From: SKLM01 sp964450435
Lineage (GTDB): Bacteria; Chloroflexota; Anaerolineae; B4-G1
Length of the DNA: 8,635 nt
Direction: 5' to 3'
Assembly: GCA_964450435.1 (NCBI GenBank)
Contig: CAYVCX010000090.1
Span: forward strand, 1-8,635
The notes beneath the pieces were generated by a model. It was not told the origin of the DNA, made no database searches, and was given only the letters and a program-made list of their open reading frames with translations. A program made the translations under genes and the position numbers. The number at the start of each line of letters is the position of its first letter. The stretch's first letter is position 1. Shown here piece after piece: positions 1 through 6,586 of this stretch.

Positions 1-1076
1 CTCAATGGCTCCTCGCCAGTGGTGGCCTCCCGTTCCGAGTCGGCGCTGCGTGCTGCCGACTCCATCTGTCCGTCCCCTGCCTGGTCGAACCAGTCCGGCA
101 GTTCGATGTCCGTCGGTTCTTCCTTCTCAGGTGCTGGCTTGCCAGATGTGGCTTGGCTTCCCTCTCCCGGGTCTTTCATTTCCCCGCCTGCAGAAGGGAT
201 CTCCTGCCAATGATCCGAAGGCTCCCGGACCTCTGGTTCGTCAACGTGGGACTCTTTAACCCCGGGCTGTTCTCCCCCGCGCTCCTCTGCCCCCGACTCC
301 TCCGTCTCAGACGCGTCCTCGCTTGCCTCATCGGCCGCCAGTGGCTTCTCGTCGGTTCGCAGTTCAGTCCTCTCTGTGTCTCCTCGCCCATTGACCGGAC
401 GCTGGGGCCCTTCGCCCTGCACCGACGACGATTGCAGCTCCATCGGGGAAGCTCCTGCTTCGGAGTTCTTGTCCTCCGGGACGGCTGTGCTGGGCGGCTC
501 CTCAGGCGCGTATGCGCCTTCCTCCGTTTCCTCTGCGCCACCGTCTTCCCTGGCTTCCACGCCTTCGTCCTGGTTCCGATATGGTGAAGAACCGTCTGCG
601 CTCGGAGGAACGTGGGATTCATCGCTAAGCGGCCCCATGTCAAGCAACCAGTCCGGGATGTCGGCTGGTCTCACGGGGTCTGCCTGCCCATTACTCTGCC
701 CGTTGTACTCCGCTTCCTCTACCGTGCCCTGCGTCTCGTCCGTCGAGCCGCGAAGCTCACTCAGCCAATCGTCGGTCGTGGGCTCTCGCGGGACAGCTTC
801 TGTGGCGTCTTCGGCCGGCTCTTGCCGATTCACCGCGTCCGTCGGCCGCGAAGGCTGGCCTCCCGGCTGTGCCTTTTCTTCCTCCTGTCCCTTCTCAACG
901 GGAGAAGTCATCGGTACCAGGCGCGCGTTGCATTCCTGGCAGTGGGTAGCCCCTGTTGGATTCGTGGTGCTGCACATTGGGCACTCAATGCCATCGCTCG
1001 GCAGCTCCTGGTCGCACTCAGCGCAGAAGCGGCTGCCTTTCCGGTTTACTGTCCCGCAGTTTGGGCAGAGTGTCAT
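1..1076 (-). CDS. Double zinc-ribbon protein with acidic tail and DWL motifs (3' end beyond window)
   Basis: The frame stays open from the ATG at 1076 to the left edge (358 codons, no stop), so the C-terminus is missing. Two zinc ribbons open the protein: C4-x2-C7-x10-C18-x2-C21 and C32-x2-C35-x10-C46-x2-C49. From about residue 57 the chain is Glu/Asp/Pro/Gly/Ser-rich and probably disordered, with no membrane segment. Embedded in it are short Trp motifs: DDWLSEL (W104), IPDWLLDMG (W143) and LPDWFDQAG (W329), plus a weaker DHWQEI (W290). Such motifs in an otherwise featureless tail look like docking sites for a partner. The start lies 10 nt after the stop of the upstream six-TM gene, with no clear Shine-Dalgarno, which suggests translational coupling. 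Zinc ribbon plus acidic tail is common in Chloroflexota; the function is unknown. The zinc ribbons are certain by pattern; the protein-interaction role is inference. Confidence 0.88.
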   Translation of the reverse strand, partial: MTLCPNCGTVNRKGSRFCAECDQELPSDGIECPMCSTTNPTGATHCQECNARLVPMTSPVEKGQEEEKAQPGGQPSRPTDAVNRQEPAEDATEAVPREPTTDDWLSELRGSTDETQGTVEEAEYNGQSNGQADPVRPADIPDWLLDMGPLSDESHVPPSADGSSPYRNQDEGVEAREDGGAEETEEGAYAPEEPPSTAVPEDKNSEAGASPMELQSSSVQGEGPQRPVNGRGDTERTELRTDEKPLAADEASEDASETEESGAEERGGEQPGVKESHVDEPEVREPSDHWQEIPSAGGEMKDPGEGSQATSGKPAPEKEEPTDIELPDWFDQAGDGQMESAARSADSEREATTGEEPL

Positions 1077-1086
1077 CAGCGTGCCG

Positions 1087-1710
1087 TCAAGAATCGCTGT
1101 ACGGACGGTCTTGGGTCAATAGGATCCGCAAACCGGTGATGAGGATCCCCAGCGCAATGCCCAGCACCAGTCCCCGCATTCCGGCCATCCCCGGAACCCC
1201 GATCAGCCAGGCGCGCACGTCGCTCAGCCACGCCATCCCCGACAAGGGTGTAGTCCCCAGGAGTGTCAGGGCGGCGGTCACGATAAACAGCACCGACCAG
1301 GGGCTCCTGCGGTTCCGGAGCAATCGAAAGGCTGCGAATGTCAACGTAAAGACCAGCAGCGCGGCCAGGGAGGCTCCCAGCGGGGCGATGACGTAGTCGA
1401 TGGTGAGTTGCGTGGCTCGGCCGGCAGGGCCGTGGATCACCGGCGGAATCCAGGACACCAAAGCGGACACCAGAAGCACTAGGCTGAGGGCCTGTCCTTC
1501 TCCACGCGCGACCACTCGTCGACTGTGAACGCTGACCAGATTGTACAGTCCCAGGAGGAAAGCGAAGGCGCCGACGATGATAGCCCACTCGACCAGTTGG
1601 TCCCGCCAGCTGCCCAGTAGCGTGGCAGGAAACAGGTAGCCCGCGAGGGTCACCCCGCAGGCAGCCACTGCAGCGAACAGGGGAATCCATTTCCTGACAA
1701 TCGACCTCAT
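1087..1710 (-). CDS. Six-TM membrane protein of unknown function
   Basis: 207 residues, strongly hydrophobic. Six membrane segments can be placed at roughly 9-29, 40-60, 74-90, 106-129, 137-154 and 178-196. The loops are short, with basic clusters (RR at 64-65, RLLRNRR at 129-135) that would favour the cytoplasmic side. There is no signal peptide cleavage site and no catalytic motif. The segment around 46-66 (AFAFLLGLYNLVSVHSRR) resembles, from memory, membrane proteins found beside DUF6754 genes in Chloroflexota; this was not searched. The ATG at 1710 has only a weak purine stretch (AGAGAG) upstream. The gene lies 235 nt after the DUF6754-like gene and 10 nt before the zinc-ribbon gene on the same strand, so the three may form one transcription unit. 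No separate promoter is visible in the 235-nt gap. Function unknown; it could be a partner or anchor for its neighbours. Confidence 0.85.
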   Translation of the reverse strand: MRSIVRKWIPLFAAVAACGVTLAGYLFPATLLGSWRDQLVEWAIIVGAFAFLLGLYNLVSVHSRRVVARGEGQALSLVLLVSALVSWIPPVIHGPAGRATQLTIDYVIAPLGASLAALLVFTLTFAAFRLLRNRRSPWSVLFIVTAALTLLGTTPLSGMAWLSDVRAWLIGVPGMAGMRGLVLGIALGILITGLRILLTQDRPYSDS

Positions 1711-1945
1711 AACTCTCTAGCCCCGCGTCGATTCGTCTCGTCGACTCCCATACTGCGTGGTCTTGTCAGATCCAGAACCACCTTTAGCGATGCCCGCAAT
1801 CGCGCTCCTCGTATGGAACTACCTCTCCATGTGAGGCCTGGTCATCGTTGCTCTCCCATCGGAGCGTCCCCACAATCGCTAACGCCCGCCTCAAATGGCT
1901 CCCTTTGCCATCCACGCAGATGCCTTGGGGTCGCCAATGTGCTGC

Positions 1946-2860
1946 CTAACCTGCAAACACGGCCAGAGCCACTGCCCCCAGAATAGCTAGTACTGCAACA
2001 AGTCGTAACACATCTTCGGCAACAAGGCTCTTCGAGTATGTATCTCTCTCCGTGACCTGGGCCCCCAAAGCGTAGAGCTCTTCTCCCATCGCCAGTCGGT
2101 GGGTAGCAGGATAGAGGGCACCGATAGCCTGCGCGTTGTCGACGCCAGCCCACTGGACGACTTCTCGTCTGGTGTTGCCGTCTGCAATCAGAGAGACCTC
2201 AAAGCCGTAAGCGCCGGCGGCCACACTCGCCGTTGTGTCCTCGGGGGCGCCCACAGGATGAGCCCCCGCTGCATACGCCAGTGGCGCGGGCGCCACAAAG
2301 CGAACCTGGGTTGGGTCATACAGGTCCAGCACCCCTCGGCGCTCATAGGCGCGGCGCAACGTATCTTGAGCCAGTGGAACCAGTGTCGGGTCGCCTACGG
2401 TGATTATCGGTGCGGCATCGCATGCCGCTGCCGCGCTGACGAGGCCTTCCAGCACCTGCAGCCCTGCCAGGGAGGCGATTGTCTCCCCGCTGCCCAGTGC
2501 TCCGCTGCCCAGCGCGATGTGGATCGGTCTGCCGCTCTCGGCCGCTCGCGCCATCTCGTGTCTCAGCTCTCCAAACTCGGCGAACTCCCGCAGCTCGAAG
2601 TGCGCTGTTCCACGACGGCGCAACACGTCGAGCAACGTGAGCACCAGTGCACCGAGGACCAGAAAGAAAATGCCCGCGCCTGTACGGCTGAGTAGGATCG
2701 TCAATCCCTGCTCTCTCCTTCGGTCATCCGCCTTCTGGGGCGAGTCGCGAGACCGCTTTGGTTCCCATGCTTGAATGCTGGGGTGATCCTGTGCCCGGAT
2801 GTGCGAGTTGGCCTCAGACGCGGTCCCTGGGCGATCTATCCGTGCTTTCCTGGAATGCAT
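1946..2860 (-). CDS. DUF6754-like two-TM protein with large soluble domain
   Basis: 304 residues from the ATG at 2860. One membrane segment lies at about 60-80 and another at the extreme C-terminus (284-303, no tail), enclosing a soluble domain of about 200 residues. That domain contains a glycine-rich stretch (LGSGALGSGETIA, 117-129), a helix with LAGLQVLEGLVSAAAA, and PIITVGDPTLVPLAQDTLRRAYERRG (151-176), which I recognise from memory as the style of DUF6754 proteins of Chloroflexota. No catalytic residues are known for that family. The first 52 residues are charged and featureless. A TTG at 2704 (residue 53) has AGGAG 10 nt upstream and sits just before the first membrane segment, so the mature start could be there, giving 252 residues. 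A strong promoter at 2928-2956 supports transcription and fits either start. It heads the minus-strand group with the six-TM and zinc-ribbon genes. Family assignment moderate, function unknown. Confidence 0.85.
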   Translation of the reverse strand: MHSRKARIDRPGTASEANSHIRAQDHPSIQAWEPKRSRDSPQKADDRRREQGLTILLSRTGAGIFFLVLGALVLTLLDVLRRRGTAHFELREFAEFGELRHEMARAAESGRPIHIALGSGALGSGETIASLAGLQVLEGLVSAAAACDAAPIITVGDPTLVPLAQDTLRRAYERRGVLDLYDPTQVRFVAPAPLAYAAGAHPVGAPEDTTASVAAGAYGFEVSLIADGNTRREVVQWAGVDNAQAIGALYPATHRLAMGEELYALGAQVTERDTYSKSLVAEDVLRLVAVLAILGAVALAVFAG

Positions 2861-2927
2861 CCTCGCTTGCTCTCCACCCTCGGCAACAGGGCGGAGGCCG
2901 CACCCGAGAGACTCGTCCTGTTCGATC

Positions 2928-2956
2928 AGTATAGCACGGTTGTCAGGCCATGTAAA
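2928..2956 (-). promoter_or_regulatory. Sigma70-type promoter of the DUF6754-like gene
   Basis: Read on the minus strand: -35 TTTACA (2956-2951), a 17-nt spacer, and -10 TATACT (2933-2928). TGC directly before the -10 box gives an extended -10 (TGnTATACT). Each box matches consensus at five of six bases. Predicted transcription start is near 2921, leaving about 60 nt to the ATG at 2860 or about 217 nt to the alternative TTG at 2704. Confidence 0.7.
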
Positions 2957-3050
2957 GCCCTCTCACAGCGAGCTAAGGGGTACTATTGTCCCATGCTGAT
3001 GCTGTGTGCCGCAGATTCCTGGATGGCTCTTTAGTACCAGAACCGCATCT

Positions 3051-3087
3051 GTCGTTCTGAGGCGCGGAGCGACGAAGATTCTCGCTC
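3051..3087. repeat. Dispersed-repeat-like element (GTCATTCTGAG family) with hairpin
   Basis: The stretch starts GTCGTTCTGAGG, continues with GAGCGACGAAGATTCTC and ends CGCTC. It closely resembles the short intergenic repeat of form GTCATTCTGAG...GAGCG.AGCGACGAAGAATCTC that I know from several bacterial groups including Chloroflexota. Only one copy is seen in this window. GAGCGA (3067-3072) pairs with TCGCTC (3082-3087) around a 9-nt loop. Its role, if any, is unknown. Confidence 0.5.
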
Positions 3088-3284
3088 ACGCTGGCCAGAA
3101 ACAGTTCACACGTGCGCGCTCCTTGGCCGTTTAGGAAGCTCTGATTGCCCATGCGTGGTTGTAGTATCAGGTGATGGCAGCATAGTCCTGTAAAAGGAAG
3201 CGCTTGACCCCGGGGATCTCGTTCTACATCGTCCTGCTCGCTGCTCGTCACTTCCTGGGCCGGCCTGCTTGAAGCGTGGGACAG

Positions 3285-3312
3285 TTGTCATCTCATCGGT
3301 CTGTGCTATGAT
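3285..3312 (+). promoter_or_regulatory. Sigma70-type promoter of the LysM gene
   Basis: -35 TTGTCA (3285-3290), a 16-nt spacer, -10 TATGAT (3307-3312); each box differs from consensus at one base. The predicted start near 3319-3320 leaves only about 14 nt of leader before the ATG at 3334, and no Shine-Dalgarno is present in that leader. Confidence 0.6.
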
Positions 3313-3333
3313 ATCGCCTGTCCGTGCTCAGCT

Positions 3334-4452
3334 ATGACTCAGGAGTCTGATATCTCTCCCTTGTCGCAAGAGCCCCGTTACTGCCCTGGCTGCAACATGA
3401 GGGTCGCCACCAAGGCATCGGTATGCTTGATGTGTGGTGCTTCTCTTGTTGATCAGGAAGAGCCCCACGAGGAAGAGAAGGAAGAAGAGCACGACGTAGG
3501 CCGAATACCCGGCTGGGTCAGCTCCGTTGTCGTATTCCTGCTGGCTGGGCTGATCTTGGCTGGCGGAGGCTTCGGATTGTACACGATGCTCGTCGTCGGA
3601 CCCGACCTGGAGCCAACGGCGGCCCTCACGCTGACACCAACGCCCACCCCGACCGAGACTCTCACACCCACTCCCACGCCGGTACCCACAGCGACGCCCA
3701 CACCTCTCCCGCCGCGCGCTCATAGCGTGGAGGAGGGAGAGACGATGAGCGATATCGCCGTCTCCTACGGAGTCACGGTCGACGAGATCCTGTCCTTGAA
3801 CCCTGATGTGGACCCGGAGGTAATCAACCCTGGTCAGGTCTTGCTCATTCCTCCGGCTGCCCCGCCGACGGAGGACGTGACAGTTCATGTGGTGCAGGAG
3901 GGGGAGACTTTGGGCTCCATCGCCGAAGAGTACGATGTCTCGGTCTCTCTGCTCCGTGCGGCCAATGATCTGTCGCCAGAGGATGAGACCATCCGTGCTG
4001 GCCAGTCCTTGATGGTTCCCGTGAGCACGCCTACGCCCGACCCCACGCGCAGTGCCGCTCTCAGTGCTACCCCGACCCCGGTCCCGCCATACCCGCCGCC
4101 GCCCTTGCTCTATCCACCGGACGAGACGGTCCTTATCGGGGGAGATGCGCCTGTCCTCTTACAGTGGGCCTCAGTCAGTCTGCTCCACGATGACGAATGG
4201 TATGAGCTGTCTGTTGCCCTGTCGCCGGGTGGCGTGATATCGGATACGGTCCGGACCCGGACCACTGCTTGGCGCGTGCCGTTGGATCTGCTAGAGGGAG
4301 CCACCGCCAGCGCTCCTCGGTTTGAGTGGCAGGTGCGAGTGGTCCGCCGGATTGCAGAGGGGCTTTACGAACAGGCGGGGACTCCCAGCGAGGTGCGCTC
4401 CTTCACGTGGCGGAGGCCGACGCCGACCCCGGGCCCGAGTCCTACTCCCTAG
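3334..4452 (+). CDS. Zinc-ribbon, membrane-anchored double-LysM protein with Thr-Pro linkers
   Basis: 372 residues with a clear domain order. A cytoplasmic zinc ribbon (C17-x2-C20-x10-C31-x2-C34) is followed by an acidic stretch (41-54), one membrane segment (about 62-87) and a Thr-Pro linker (99-127). LysM 1 follows at about 129-173 (HSVEEGETMSDIAVSYGVTV onward) and LysM 2 at about 184-230 (VHVVQEGETLGSIAEEYDVS onward), each ending in the typical PGQ/AGQ...IP/VP. A second Thr/Pro-rich linker (232-258) leads to a beta-rich Ig/FN3-like domain (about 259-360) and a PTPTPGPSPTP tail that ends at the stop. LysM binds N-acetylglucosamine polymers, so this protein most likely tethers the membrane to peptidoglycan, with the zinc ribbon inside the cell. 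The ATG at 3334 is the first start after the promoter and has no Shine-Dalgarno. The Ig-like call is weaker than the LysM call. Confidence 0.93.
   Translation: MTQESDISPLSQEPRYCPGCNMRVATKASVCLMCGASLVDQEEPHEEEKEEEHDVGRIPGWVSSVVVFLLAGLILAGGGFGLYTMLVVGPDLEPTAALTLTPTPTPTETLTPTPTPVPTATPTPLPPRAHSVEEGETMSDIAVSYGVTVDEILSLNPDVDPEVINPGQVLLIPPAAPPTEDVTVHVVQEGETLGSIAEEYDVSVSLLRAANDLSPEDETIRAGQSLMVPVSTPTPDPTRSAALSATPTPVPPYPPPPLLYPPDETVLIGGDAPVLLQWASVSLLHDDEWYELSVALSPGGVISDTVRTRTTAWRVPLDLLEGATASAPRFEWQVRVVRRIAEGLYEQAGTPSEVRSFTWRRPTPTPGPSPTP
3628..3714 (+). repeat. Low-complexity Thr-Pro linker repeat
   Basis: Encodes residues 99-127 of the LysM protein, built from TP, TPT and VPT units from ACN-CCN codons. 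The synonymous codons vary (ccg, ccc, cca; aca, acc, acg), so the repeat is selected at protein level rather than being a recent DNA slippage product. It acts as an extended spacer outside the membrane. Confidence 0.75.
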
Positions 4453-4584
4453 GCTTCTTGCTTTGTCCCTCGTTCGCCTATCATCGCCCCTCGTGACGGC
4501 CCCCCTCCCGGCTACTTGTCTTGCCTGTCAACATTCCATTTTCTTCCTGCTGATCACCCCTGTCTTAGCGTTTCTTGTCCTCAG
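4453..4584 (+). other. Pyrimidine-rich, G-poor tract after the LysM gene
   Basis: About 130 nt with roughly three quarters C and T and few G (about 21). No strong stem with a U run is seen, so there is no classical intrinsic terminator. A C-rich, G-poor, unstructured transcript is what Rho loads on, so Rho-dependent termination of the LysM transcript is possible. This is inference from composition only. Confidence 0.3.
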
Positions 4585-4613
4585 TTGACGGAGACGGGGC
4601 CGCAAACTATAAT
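4585..4613 (+). promoter_or_regulatory. Near-consensus sigma70-type promoter of the methyltransferase gene
   Basis: -35 TTGACG (4585-4590), a 17-nt spacer, -10 TATAAT (4608-4613, perfect). Predicted start near 4620 gives an 89-nt leader to the GTG at 4709. It probably drives methyltransferase, sortase and the tail-anchored protein genes together, since no promoter of comparable quality is seen between them. Confidence 0.75.
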
Positions 4614-4708
4614 CCATACTGTCTTGTCCGGTCGACTGCAAGGCGTGGCTCGGGCGGACGTGCGTCAGTGAAGCACGACGTCACGACAGATGACTCTGCG
4701 AGGCGCAA

Positions 4709-5509
4709 GTGGGAAGTGATCGCCGCCAACAATCGATTGACCCTGAGCGCTACGACCAGGCCTATTTCCTGACCGCCTGTGAAGGCCACACAGAGTTCAA
4801 CACCAGCGAAGGCAGGCATCTTTCACGGCGGCTCGAACAGGCTTTCGAGGTTGCTGAGGTCGCTGCTGGCATGAAGGTCTTGGACGTTGGCTGTGGACGA
4901 GGCGAGATTCTGCGTCATTGCGCAGAGCGTGGTGCCCGGGCGTATGGCATCGACTACTCGTCCGTTGCCGTCCGCATCGCGTCGCGATTGTCAGCCGACG
5001 CGGGTGGAGGCGCCGTCACCCTGGCCGATGCTAAGGTCTTGCCCTTTGCCAGTGCTGCTTTTGACCGCGTGCTGATGTTTGACTTGGTCGAGCACTTGCA
5101 TCCTTGGGAGCTGCACCGGGCACTCCGCGAGGCGCGTCGCGTGCTGCACCCGCGGGGCAGGTTGGTCGTTCATACGGCACCCAACGTTTGGTATGACCGC
5201 TATGCTTACCCCGTGGTCCGAATTGCACGCACATTGATGGGGCAGGGCGAGCACTATCCCCGGGATCCCCGTGCCATCACGCCGGTGAACCTCGACGTTC
5301 ACGTGAATGAACAGAGCGCGCTGAGTCTCTGGAATTCGTTGACTCGTGCGAGTTTTCGCGCCCGTGTGTGGCTGGATACGCCGCCTCAGAATCGTAGCGA
5401 GGGCCCGTTGTTGCAGATCGCTCGGCATATCTTGTTCAACTGGCCTCCCTTTCGCTGGTTCTTCGAGCGCGAGGTGTTTGCAGTTGCCAGAATTGACCAT
5501 GGGCGTTAG
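4709..5509 (+). CDS. Class I SAM-dependent methyltransferase
   Basis: 266 residues. The Rossmann-type SAM fold is marked by motif I VLDVGCGRGE (57-66), an acidic residue after strand 2 (YGID, D82), ADAKVLPF (106-113) at the adenine-contacting position, motif DRVLMFDLVEHL (119-130), and RVLHPRGRLVVHTAPN (144-159) as the post-III strand. This is the Methyltransf_11/25 type. The N-terminal YDQAYFLTACEGHTEF segment (15-30) and the C-terminal 90 residues presumably shape the substrate site. The substrate cannot be told. The start is GTG, with GAGG at 4700-4703 and a 5-nt spacer; an in-frame TGA at 4691 rules out a longer protein. It follows a strong promoter and precedes the sortase gene by 110 nt on the same strand, so an envelope or glycan substrate is possible, though this is only context. 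Confidence 0.92.
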   Translation: MGSDRRQQSIDPERYDQAYFLTACEGHTEFNTSEGRHLSRRLEQAFEVAEVAAGMKVLDVGCGRGEILRHCAERGARAYGIDYSSVAVRIASRLSADAGGGAVTLADAKVLPFASAAFDRVLMFDLVEHLHPWELHRALREARRVLHPRGRLVVHTAPNVWYDRYAYPVVRIARTLMGQGEHYPRDPRAITPVNLDVHVNEQSALSLWNSLTRASFRARVWLDTPPQNRSEGPLLQIARHILFNWPPFRWFFEREVFAVARIDHGR

Positions 5510-5619
5510 AGACTCTGGAGCTGTGCCTCTCTCTGGGGCTGATGGGCTCCGTTGCCCGATGTCTGAGGCAGCAGCGGAGCGAGCGCAGCCAGGATATGAA
5601 TGGTATCGTGAGGGATGGG

Positions 5620-6573
5620 GTGAAGGACCGACGGTCTGTTGAAGAGCTGTCCTTGGAGGAGTTGGAGGAAGTCCTCCGCGTTCGGAGGCGGAAGGCGCGT
5701 TCGGATCGCCTCCGCCGACAGAACCAGCCGGCCGAGGGCCTCGACCCTCTGGCTCCACCCAAGCCGCCTATCCCGTCACAGCCCGCGGAGCATCGACGAT
5801 TTTCGGATGTCGGGGCCACGGCACGGTATCGCCCCCGCGCCGTCGATGAACCGGCTGCCGATGCGGATGCCGAGACATCCCGTGACCGGCTTTCTCTTCG
5901 CTTGGGTTGGAGCTGGTTACGGGACAAGACCTTGCTCGTCGTGGAGCTTGGCATTTTGCTTGCCCTGAGCCTCGTCCTGCTCAGCTCTCTGGCGACGTTG
6001 CGCCAGATCAATGAGTCTTCCAGCCAGACTAGCGCGTCGCCGACCGCGACCTCAGCCATCCAGGTGCTGCCTGGAGGCCACGCACCTCCAGATTCTCCGG
6101 GTGGGCCTGCCCCGGACGAAATACCACCTCACCTGCGAGATCTAGTGAACGCCGTAACACCCTTGCCCGTGCCGACCCGTGGACCGGAGCAGGCCGTCCG
6201 CATCCAGATCCCGGCTATCGATGTCGACACACCCGTGGTCGAGGGAGATGATCCGGACAGCCTGAAGCGGGGCGCCGGCCACCACGTGGGCAGCGCCAAC
6301 CCGGGGGAACGGGGAAACTGTATCATATCTGCTCATAACGACGTCTTTGGTGAGATCTTTCGTGACTTGCCGGATCTCAGCTTGGGGGACGAGGTCTTGG
6401 TTCACACCGCAAGCCGGGTGCATCGTTACGTCATCACTCAGAAGCGCATCATCGAGCCGACGGAGGTCAGCGTGATGGAAGACACTTCATCGCCGGTGCT
6501 TACGCTGATATCGTGCTATCCATATGGCATCAACACCCACCGTATCGTCGTCATTGGAGAGCTGGAATCATAG
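5620..6573 (+). CDS. Sortase with N-terminal membrane anchor and long cytoplasmic helix
   Basis: Sortases cleave a sorting signal and join surface proteins to the wall or to each other through a Cys thioester. From the GTG at 5620 the protein has 317 residues: a basic/acidic helix (4-34, with RRSVEELSLEELEEVL), a charged Pro-rich stretch, one membrane segment (about 102-126), a Ser/Thr/Pro linker, and the beta-barrel catalytic domain from about 192 (AVRIQIPAIDVD). The catalytic triad is visible: H239 in IISAHND, C299 in LISCYPYG, R308 in NTHRIVV. The CYPYGINTHRIVVIGE segment recalls class C pilin-type sortases, but the N-terminal anchor and missing C-terminal TM are like classes D/E, so the class is left open. 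The GTG at 5620 is preferred because AGGGATGGG lies just upstream and KDRRSVEELS looks like a family N-terminus. An ATG at 5542 in the same frame would add 26 residues. No LPxTG substrate is seen nearby. Confidence 0.92.
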   Translation: MKDRRSVEELSLEELEEVLRVRRRKARSDRLRRQNQPAEGLDPLAPPKPPIPSQPAEHRRFSDVGATARYRPRAVDEPAADADAETSRDRLSLRLGWSWLRDKTLLVVELGILLALSLVLLSSLATLRQINESSSQTSASPTATSAIQVLPGGHAPPDSPGGPAPDEIPPHLRDLVNAVTPLPVPTRGPEQAVRIQIPAIDVDTPVVEGDDPDSLKRGAGHHVGSANPGERGNCIISAHNDVFGEIFRDLPDLSLGDEVLVHTASRVHRYVITQKRIIEPTEVSVMEDTSSPVLTLISCYPYGINTHRIVVIGELES

Positions 6574-6584
6574 GAAGGGTAGGA
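6573..6584 (+). promoter_or_regulatory. Double Shine-Dalgarno deciding the start of the tail-anchored protein
   Basis: The gap after the sortase stop holds two purine blocks, GGAAGGG (6573-6579) and AGGA (6581-6584), directly before the ATG at 6587. They favour 6587 over the in-frame ATG at 6524, which lies inside the sortase gene and has no ribosome site. Confidence 0.65.
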
Positions 6585-6586
6585 AC

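Larger units (their letters stand above)
2861..3333. other. Divergent intergenic region
   Basis: 473 nt between divergent genes. It holds the minus-strand promoter for the DUF6754-like gene, one dispersed-repeat-like element with a hairpin at 3051-3087, and the plus-strand promoter for the LysM gene. Short open frames here on both strands lack a ribosome site and protein-like composition, so no gene is called. Confidence 0.7.

Noticed and set aside
176..643. A 155-codon minus-strand frame and long plus-strand frames over the left end.
   Set aside because: They overlap the zinc-ribbon gene in other frames, are Arg/Ser-rich, and are explained by the GC-rich codons of that gene.
1711..1945. Possible separate promoter or terminator between the DUF6754-like and six-TM genes, including a 5-bp ATGGC/GCCAT hairpin.
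   Set aside because: No -35/-10 pair with proper spacing was found, and the hairpin has no T run.
2973..3291. Minus-strand open frames in the divergent region.
   Set aside because: No ribosome site or domain, they run through the dispersed repeat and lie upstream of the minus-strand promoter.
3308..3337. A 9-codon open frame whose TGA overlaps the LysM ATG (ATGA), resembling a leader peptide.
   Set aside because: Its ATG lies within the predicted -10 box, so it would not be in the transcript, and it has no ribosome site.
4453..4673. The LysM reading frame stays open for about 73 codons after its TAG stop, as if a longer protein had been cut by a nonsense mutation.
   Set aside because: The tract is pyrimidine-rich and therefore poor in stop codons; its translation shows no domain or repeat, and a strong promoter lies inside it.
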